This document shows positions 34,565 to 38,595 of a DNA stretch of 38,595 bases, in pieces (positions within the stretch are counted from its first letter, which is position 1; the number at the start of each line of letters is the position of its first letter). The notes under the pieces are model-generated. The model ran no database searches. It had not been told where the DNA came from and saw only the letters and a program-made list of their open reading frames with translations. The DNA comes from Sphaerotilus sulfidivorans (GTDB lineage: Bacteria > Pseudomonadota > Gammaproteobacteria > Burkholderiales > Burkholderiaceae_C). The stretch is taken from NCBI RefSeq assembly GCF_013426975.1, contig NZ_JACCPY010000035.1:1-38595 (forward strand), read 5' to 3'. The position numbers and the translations under genes are program-made.

Positions 34565-36145
34565 ATGGACACCCACGCCGCCCCTCGTAGACCGCTGCCC
34601 CTCGGCATCCAGAACCTGCGCGAGATCCGCGAGGGCGGTCATTACTACGTGGACAAGACGGGGATGGCGATCGACCTGATCGCGTCCGGCAAGCACTTCT
34701 TCCTCAGCCGCCCGCGCCGCTTCGGCAAGAGCCTGCTGGTCGACACCTTCAAGGAGCTGTTCGAAGGCAACCGCCCGCTGTTCACCGGCCTGGCCGCCGA
34801 GACCCGCTGGGACTGGTCGAAGCGCCACCCGGTCATCCGTATCAGCTTCGGCAACGGCGTGCTGCACGGCCGCCGCGAGCTGGAGCGGCGCATCCGCAGC
34901 CACCTGCGCGACAACCGCGCCGCCCTGGGCCTGCCGCGCCCGGACGACATCGACCCCGAAGACACCTCCGACGACTTCGCCGGCCTGATCCAGCAGGCCC
35001 GCCGACAGCACGGCGCGGGCGTCGTCGTGCTGGTCGACGAGTACGACAAGCCGATCCTGGACAACCTCGACGACCCGGCCGTCGCCCGCGAGATGCGCGA
35101 CGGCCTGCGCAACTTCTACGCTGTGCTCAAGGATGCCGACGCGCACCTGAAATTCGTCTTCCTCGCCGGCGTGTCCAAGTTCAGCAAGGTCAGCCTGTTC
35201 TCCGGACTGAACAACCTGCGCGACATCACGCTCGATGCCCGCTGGAGCGCGCTGTGTGGCTACACCGATCACGACCTCGACACCGTGTTCGCGCCCGAGC
35301 TGCCCGGCCTCGACCGCGACGAGATCCGCCGCTGGTACAACGGCTACAACTGGGGCGGCACGAGCGTCTACAACCCGTTCGACGCGCTGCTGCTGTTCGA
35401 CCGCCGGGAGTTCCACCCCTACTGGTTCGAGACCGGCACGCCGACCTTCCTGGTGCAGTTGCTCAGCGCACGCCGCTTCTTCACGCCCGACCTGGCACGC
35501 CTGCACAGCAGCATGACGCTGCTGTCGAGCTTCGATGTCGACCACATCGCCACCGAGGCGCTGCTGTTCCAGACCGGCTACCTGACGATCCATGACGTGC
35601 GCCAGCCGGTGCTGGGCAAGTGGATGTACACGCTGGGCTATCCGAACCGCGAGGTCGAGAGCAGCCTCAACGAGGCGCTGCTGCCCGCCTACGGGGTGCC
35701 GGGCGAGGCGGCCGCGGTGGCGCAGGAGGAGGTGATCGAGGCATTGCGGCGCGGCGAACCCGGTGCGCTGCAGCCCCTGCTGCACGCCCTGTTCGCCAGC
35801 ATTCCCAGCGACTGGTACCGCAAGAACCCGCTGGCCGGCTTCGAGGGCCACTACGCCAGCGTGTTCTACAGCCACCTCGCCGCGCTCGGCCTGGACCTGC
35901 GCGTGGAGGACGCCACCAGCCACGGCCGCATCGACCTGACGCTGAGCTTCGCCGGCCAGATCTTCCTCTTCGAGTTCAAGGTGGTCGACGACCAGCCCGA
36001 CGGCAGCGCGCTCGCGCAGATCCGCGCCCGGGGCTACGCCGACAAGTACCGCAGCCAAGGCCAGACCCTTCACCTGATCGGCATCGAGTTCAGCCGGGCG
36101 GCGCGCAATGTCGTCGGGTTCGAGGTCGAGACGCTCCAGCCATAG
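34565..36145 (+). CDS. AAA-ATPase (PF09820-like) with C-terminal PD-(D/E)XK nuclease domain
   Basis: 526 residues. The N-terminal part is the AAA-ATPase-like family: LPLGIQNLREIREGGHYYVD, an unusual Walker A RPRRFGKSLLVDTF (Lys55), Walker B VVVLVDEYDKPILDN, the sensor-like FVFLAGVSKFSKVSLFSGLN, and ARWSALCGYTDHDL with IRRWYNGYNWGG. The C-terminal domain (~430-526) is a PD-(D/E)XK nuclease superfamily fold with Asp457, Glu470 and Lys472 in RIDLTLSF...FLFEFKV, so the catalytic set is intact. This two-domain family is scattered among bacteria and archaea and often expanded; its role is unknown, with DNA-related, defence or mobile functions proposed. It sits between two housekeeping genes, with no partner. 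A frame extension to 34514 is less likely. Confidence 0.88.
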   Translation: MDTHAAPRRPLPLGIQNLREIREGGHYYVDKTGMAIDLIASGKHFFLSRPRRFGKSLLVDTFKELFEGNRPLFTGLAAETRWDWSKRHPVIRISFGNGVLHGRRELERRIRSHLRDNRAALGLPRPDDIDPEDTSDDFAGLIQQARRQHGAGVVVLVDEYDKPILDNLDDPAVAREMRDGLRNFYAVLKDADAHLKFVFLAGVSKFSKVSLFSGLNNLRDITLDARWSALCGYTDHDLDTVFAPELPGLDRDEIRRWYNGYNWGGTSVYNPFDALLLFDRREFHPYWFETGTPTFLVQLLSARRFFTPDLARLHSSMTLLSSFDVDHIATEALLFQTGYLTIHDVRQPVLGKWMYTLGYPNREVESSLNEALLPAYGVPGEAAAVAQEEVIEALRRGEPGALQPLLHALFASIPSDWYRKNPLAGFEGHYASVFYSHLAALGLDLRVEDATSHGRIDLTLSFAGQIFLFEFKVVDDQPDGSALAQIRARGYADKYRSQGQTLHLIGIEFSRAARNVVGFEVETLQP

Positions 36146-36184
36146 ACTGCCCCGTCCCCGTCGGGCGCTGCGATCCCGGTCGGG

Positions 36185-36367
36185 TCAGATGCGCCCGGCC
36201 AGGTGCAGCGCGGCGCGCAGCATGTCGTTGATGCGCGTCTGCCAGCCGTCGCCGCTGGCACGCAGCGCGGCCAGCACATCGGCGTCCAGGCGCAGCTTCA
36301 CCGGCTCCTTGGTGACGGCCTGCGTGGTGCCGGCGGGGCGCCACAGACTCGCCCGCCCCTCGGACAT
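36185..36367 (-). CDS. BrnA-like antitoxin, orphan
   Basis: 60 residues. The C-terminal part EPVKLRLDADVLAALRASGD followed by GWQTRINDMLRAAL matches the BrnA antitoxin ending (V-x-L-R-L-D-x-D-V-L... G-x-x-Y/W-Q-T-R-I-N-x-x-L-R), a short ribbon-helix-helix DNA-binding module. BrnA normally neutralises the RNase-like toxin BrnT encoded just upstream. Here the upstream neighbour on this strand is missing: proC starts on the other strand 14 bases away, and no BrnT-like frame is present. The start is taken at 36367; an ATG at 36382 would overlap the proC start. Convergent with the ATPase gene (stop at 36145). Confidence 0.65.
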   Translation of the reverse strand: MSEGRASLWRPAGTTQAVTKEPVKLRLDADVLAALRASGDGWQTRINDMLRAALHLAGRI

Positions 36368-36380
36368 ACACTTCCCCGCC

Positions 36381-37211
36381 ATGACACACGACGCCCCCAC
36401 CTCCCCCACCCTCGCCTTCATCGGCGGCGGCAACATGGCCACCGCCATCCTCGGCGGTCTGGTGCGCAGCGGCACGCCCGGCGCCAACCTGATCGTGCTC
36501 GACCCCAACGCCGAGCAGCGCGCCCGGCTGGAGCGCGACTTCGGCGTGCGCACGCTGGCCGCGGCCGACGCCACGCTGTCCGAGGCGGACGCGGTGGTCT
36601 GGGCGGTCAAGCCGCAGAGCTTCCGGGATGCGGCCGCGCCCTGCGCGCCCTTCGTGGCCGGCGCGCTGCACCTGTCGGTGATGGCCGGCATCCGCAGCGA
36701 CGCGATCGCCCAGGCCACCGGCTCGGACCGCGTGGTGCGCTCGATGCCCAACACGCCGGCGCTGATCGGCCAGGGCATCTCGGGCCTGTACGCGCGCCCG
36801 GCGGTGAGCGCGGCCGAGCGCGCCCAGGTCGAGGCGATGCTCGCGCCCACCGGCGCGGTGCTGTGGGTCGCGCAGGAAAGCGATCTGGACGCGGTGACGG
36901 CGCTGTCGGGCTCCGGCCCGGCCTATGTCTTCTATTTCATCGAATCGATGATGGCCGCCGCCGAGCGCATGGGCCTGTCGGCCGAGCAGGGCAAGCAGCT
37001 CGCGCTGGCCACCTTCGGCGGCGCCACCGAGCTGGCGCGCCGCTCCGACGAGACACCGGCGGTGCTGCGCGAGCGCGTCACCTCCAAGGGCGGCACGACC
37101 TATGCCGCGCTGACCACGCTGGATGCGCGGGAGGTCAAGGCCGGCTTCATTGAGGCGATGCTGGCGGCGCAGGCGCGGGCGCGTGAGCTGGGGAATGAGT
37201 TCGGGCGCTGA
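36381..37211 (+). CDS. proC: Pyrroline-5-carboxylate reductase
   Basis: 276 residues, the normal length. It reduces pyrroline-5-carboxylate to proline with NAD(P)H. Motifs are the Rossmann start LAFIGGGNMATAILGGLV, VWAVKPQSFRDAA, VVRSMPNTPALIGQGISGLY, LSGSGPAYVFYFIESMMAAA and the C-terminal VTSKGGTTYAALTTLDAREV. All regions expected for function are present. Its last 148 bases are repeated at 38123-38270 with about 95% identity. It lies ~1.9 kb from putA, so proline synthesis and breakdown genes are close, but their promoters are separate. The divergent BrnA-like gene starts 14 bases upstream, so the promoter overlaps that gene. Confidence 0.96.
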   Translation: MTHDAPTSPTLAFIGGGNMATAILGGLVRSGTPGANLIVLDPNAEQRARLERDFGVRTLAAADATLSEADAVVWAVKPQSFRDAAAPCAPFVAGALHLSVMAGIRSDAIAQATGSDRVVRSMPNTPALIGQGISGLYARPAVSAAERAQVEAMLAPTGAVLWVAQESDLDAVTALSGSGPAYVFYFIESMMAAAERMGLSAEQGKQLALATFGGATELARRSDETPAVLRERVTSKGGTTYAALTTLDAREVKAGFIEAMLAAQARARELGNEFGR

Positions 37212-37219
37212 GCACGGCC

Positions 37220-37240
37220 CGCCCCCGGAGCGCCGGGGCG
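37220..37240 (+). terminator. GC hairpin after proC
   Basis: CGCCCCCGG (37220-37228), loop AGCG, CCGGGGCG (37233-37240) pair with a single bulged C. It starts 9 bases past the proC stop. No U-tract follows. Confidence 0.45.
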
Positions 37241-37351
37241 GCGGCGCCACATCCCGGGGCTGTTCCGGCTTGTCCGGCCGCGCCAGCTCGTGGCAATCTT
37301 CACGCTGCCTGCCGACCGGGCAGGTTCACGCCCTCACGGAGACAGACTGCC

Positions 37352-37600
37352 ATGCCGGACAAGCCGCGCGACAAGACCCTGGACAAGATCATGGACACCC
37401 GCGCCGGCGTCCTGAGCTTCGGCTCGATGACGCTGCTGGTGGGCGGCGTGTCGCTGGCCGGGCTGCTGTTCTGGGGCTGGAGGACCGGACAGGAGCTGCC
37501 GCTGTGGCCGGCCCTGCTGGTGGCAGGCGTCAACGTCTTCGGCGCGATCAAGCTGGCGATGGAGACACGGGAACGCCAGGGCGCGCGCCGGGCGGGGTAG
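37352..37600 (+). CDS. Small two-helix membrane protein, unknown function
   Basis: 82 residues. After a charged N-terminus (MPDKPRDKTLDKIMDTRAG) there are two hydrophobic segments, about residues 22-43 (SFGSMTLLVGGVSLAGLLFW) and 50-68 (LWPALLVAGVNVFGAIKLAM), joined by a short polar loop, and a basic C-terminus. GGAGA lies about 10 bases upstream of the ATG, and codon bias is like that of the neighbours. No family recognised. It lies in the 0.9-kb segment between proC and the second copy of the proC 3' end, so it may have arrived with that segment. Confidence 0.55.
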   Translation: MPDKPRDKTLDKIMDTRAGVLSFGSMTLLVGGVSLAGLLFWGWRTGQELPLWPALLVAGVNVFGAIKLAMETRERQGARRAG

Positions 37601-37637
37601 ACGGCCGCGCTGGCTCGATCGAGGCCCCGCGCGAGCG

Positions 37638-38102
37638 ATGCAGCGCGACGCGCTCCTGAGCCCCTGCAGACGCTACCGCTACGCGCTGTGGCGCCGCTGG
37701 GGCGAAGGGCCGCCCGCGATGTTCATCGGCCTGAACCCGAGCACCGCTGACGAGACCGACGACGACCCCACCATCCGGCGCTGCATCGCGTTCGCACGAT
37801 CCTGGGGCCATGGCGCGCTGTGCATGGCCAACCTCTTTGCCTACCGCGCCACGCGGCCGGCCGACATGCTGGCGCAGGACGACCCGGTCGGGTCGGAAAA
37901 CGACGCCCATCTTCAGAAGTTGGCCGCCGAGGCCGGCGTGGTAATCGCGGCCTGGGGCGTTCACGGCACCCACCGCGGCCGGCACAACGTGGTGCGCGCC
38001 ATGCTTCCCGCCCTGCACTACCTTCGGCTGACGAAGGACGGACATCCCGGTCATCCGCTGTATCTGCCCGCCAGCCTGCGACCGGTGGCGTGGGTTCAGT
38101 GA
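37638..38102 (+). CDS. DUF1643 domain protein
   Basis: 154 residues. The DUF1643 pattern is clear: RYRYALWRRWGEGPPAMFIG followed by LNPSTADETDDDPTIRRC, then FARSWGHGALCMANLFAYRA, a central NDAHLQKLAAEAGVVIAAWG and the end LRLTKDGHPGHPLYLP. The biochemical function is unknown; the conserved LNPSTA...DPT and K-GxPxHPLYL blocks recall uracil-DNA-glycosylase-like folds, but this is inference. Start at 37638 (an ATG); 5' spacing to the membrane protein gene is 37 bases, so the two may be co-transcribed. Such genes are often found in phages and accessory islands. Confidence 0.85.
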   Translation: MQRDALLSPCRRYRYALWRRWGEGPPAMFIGLNPSTADETDDDPTIRRCIAFARSWGHGALCMANLFAYRATRPADMLAQDDPVGSENDAHLQKLAAEAGVVIAAWGVHGTHRGRHNVVRAMLPALHYLRLTKDGHPGHPLYLPASLRPVAWVQ

Positions 38103-38122
38103 TGGCCGCCGAGTCGGGTAAC

Positions 38123-38270
38123 GCTGCGCGAGCGCGTCACCTCCAAGGGCGACACGACCTATGCCGCGCTGACCACGCTGGATGCGCGGGAGGTCAAGGG
38201 CAGCTTTGTCGAGGCGATGCTGGCGGCGCAGGCGCGGGCGCGTGAGCTGGGGGATGAGTTCGGGCGGTGA
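38123..38270 (+). pseudogene. Second copy of the proC 3' end
   Basis: These 148 bases match 37064-37211, the proC tail up to and including its stop codon, with no gaps and about eight substitutions (near 95% identity). The reading frame is kept and would give LRERVTSKGDTTYAALTTLD then AREVKGSFVEAMLAAQARAR. Changes relative to proC are G to D in the GGTT motif, AGFIE to GSFVE, and N to D in ELGNEFG. No start codon lies between this frame and the DUF1643 stop at 38100-38102, so it is not a gene. It may be a displaced tail after insertion of a segment into the proC 3' end, or the remnant of a tandem copy. Confidence 0.85.
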
Positions 38271-38348
38271 GGATTAATACCCGCTGCGGATCTCGCCGCG
38301 GGTTAACCTGCATTACCCGCTCGGTTAATCTCACTGGCCGACAATTTT
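38271..38348. repeat. Palindrome cluster with GGTTAA boxes
   Basis: No gene is seen here. TTAATACCCGC (38274-38284) pairs with GCGGGTTAA (38298-38306) around a 13-base loop. A second inverted pair TTACCCG...CGGTTAA lies at 38313-38328. GGTTAA occurs at 38301, 38323 and again at 38349 at the edge of the next site, spaced 22 and 26 bases. The stretch is AT-richer than the genes. Confidence 0.5.
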
Positions 38349-38442
38349 GGTTAACGCCCGCGGTAAGCCGCGCCGGAGTGCGAAGCGCGGAGGGCACCTA
38401 CAAGCGCAGCTTGTGGGCGTCGACTTGACCAAACAGTTAGGC
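38349..38442 (+). other. attC-like integron recombination site
   Basis: The 94-base sequence has the order of boxes expected of attC: R'' GGTTAAC (38349-38355), a 6-base spacer, L'' GGTAAGCCGCGCC (from 38362), a variable centre with small hairpins (ACAAGC-GCA-GCTTGT), L' GGCGTCGACTTGACC (to 38430), a 5-base spacer, and R' GTTAGGC (38436-38442, matching GTTRRRY). The L'' and L' arms pair except for one mismatch and two unpaired bases on one side, like the extrahelical bases that orient attC. The right half resembles the 3' half of known cassette sites (GTCGGCTTGAACGAATTGTT). R'' departs from RYYYAAC at the second position. No integrase gene is in the window. Confidence 0.6.
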
Positions 38443-38469
38443 TGGCGATAGTTGTGATGAACGTGGATG

Positions 38470-38595
38470 GGCTCTGTTGCACAAATCCACGAGCAGACGC
38501 CCTGACCCCAACCCCGGACGGACTCATGCCACGGCACCCACCGGCACGGTCTGCGGCCGGCCGATCTGACTGAAGCGGTTGAGCACGGCCACGCG
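38470..38595 (-). mobile_element. IS5-family-like insertion sequence, one end, runs off the window
   Basis: A terminus GGCTCTGTTGCACAAATCC starts at 38470. It is close to the IS903/IS5-type end GGCTTTGTTGAATAAATC. Inside it, the C-terminus of a transposase is encoded on the minus strand (38595-38524). The other end and the target duplication are outside the window, so the exact element and its target size cannot be given; the nine bases before the end are ACGTGGATG. Confidence 0.75.
38524..38595 (-). CDS. IS5-family-like transposase, C-terminal 23 residues (partial)
   Basis: Read on the minus strand from the window edge, the frame is RVAVLNRFSQIGRPQTVPVG then AVA and a TGA at 38526-38524. 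The pattern RVAVLNRF...G.P.TVPV is the usual end of IS5-family DDE transposases. The stop lies 54 bases inside the element end at 38470. The catalytic part lies beyond the window, so activity cannot be judged. Confidence 0.75.
   Translation of the reverse strand, partial: RVAVLNRFSQIGRPQTVPVGAVA

Noticed and set aside
38102-38245. A small gene starting at the ATG at 38102
   Set aside because: That frame is out of register with the proC-tail copy and gives a composition-biased peptide with no features.

Overview
The window is high-GC chromosomal DNA with the gene content and gene order of a betaproteobacterium, most likely a Burkholderiales member near the Leptothrix/Sphaerotilus/Rubrivivax group. 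The taxonomic call is inferred from the protein families, the strong G/C third-position bias and the synteny blocks (divergent aceE and sensor kinase, rsmI/yraN/diaA/dolP, pilU-pilT/yggS). No rRNA, tRNA or CRISPR array was recognised.

Left edge (1-1.7 kb): an accessory scar. An IS3-family element runs off the left edge and has cut into a WD40-repeat, STAND-type gene of which only the 3' end remains. After it come a degraded stretch, a helix-hairpin-helix protein gene and two copies of an interspersed GC-rich repeat.

Core block 1 (1.7-13.2 kb): the pyruvate dehydrogenase operon aceE-aceF-lpdA on the minus strand, ended by a clear intrinsic terminator. It is divergent from a membrane PAS-PAS histidine kinase and a FixJ/NarL-type response regulator, which are followed by a strong terminator, folD, and an orphan PhnD-like periplasmic-binding fold without a signal peptide.

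Core block 2 (13.3-23.5 kb): oligopeptidase A overlapping a lipocalin lipoprotein gene. On the opposite strand lie a split sensor (membrane-anchored SBP_bac_3 protein plus MASE1-PAS-PAS-GGDEF diguanylate cyclase, 4-nt overlap), an active/inactive M16 peptidase pair overlapping by one base, and a GT4 glycosyltransferase.

Core block 3 (23.6-34.5 kb): rsmI and yraN with start codons back to back in a CATG, then diaA, a dolP-like BON lipoprotein gene, a beta-hydroxyacid dehydrogenase, pilU and pilT, divergent yggS, a small secreted protein, and an Lrp-type regulator divergent from a bifunctional putA.

Right end (34.5-38.6 kb): an accessory-flavoured pocket. It holds an AAA-ATPase/PD-(D/E)XK protein, a BrnA-like orphan antitoxin, proC, a small membrane protein, a DUF1643 protein, a 148-bp diverged second copy of the proC 3' end, a cluster of GGTTAA-containing palindromes, and a sequence with the architecture of an integron attC recombination site. 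Just beyond it a possible next cassette is cut by an IS5-family-like element running off the right edge. The proC-tail duplication together with the attC-like site and IS is the most unusual structure in the window.
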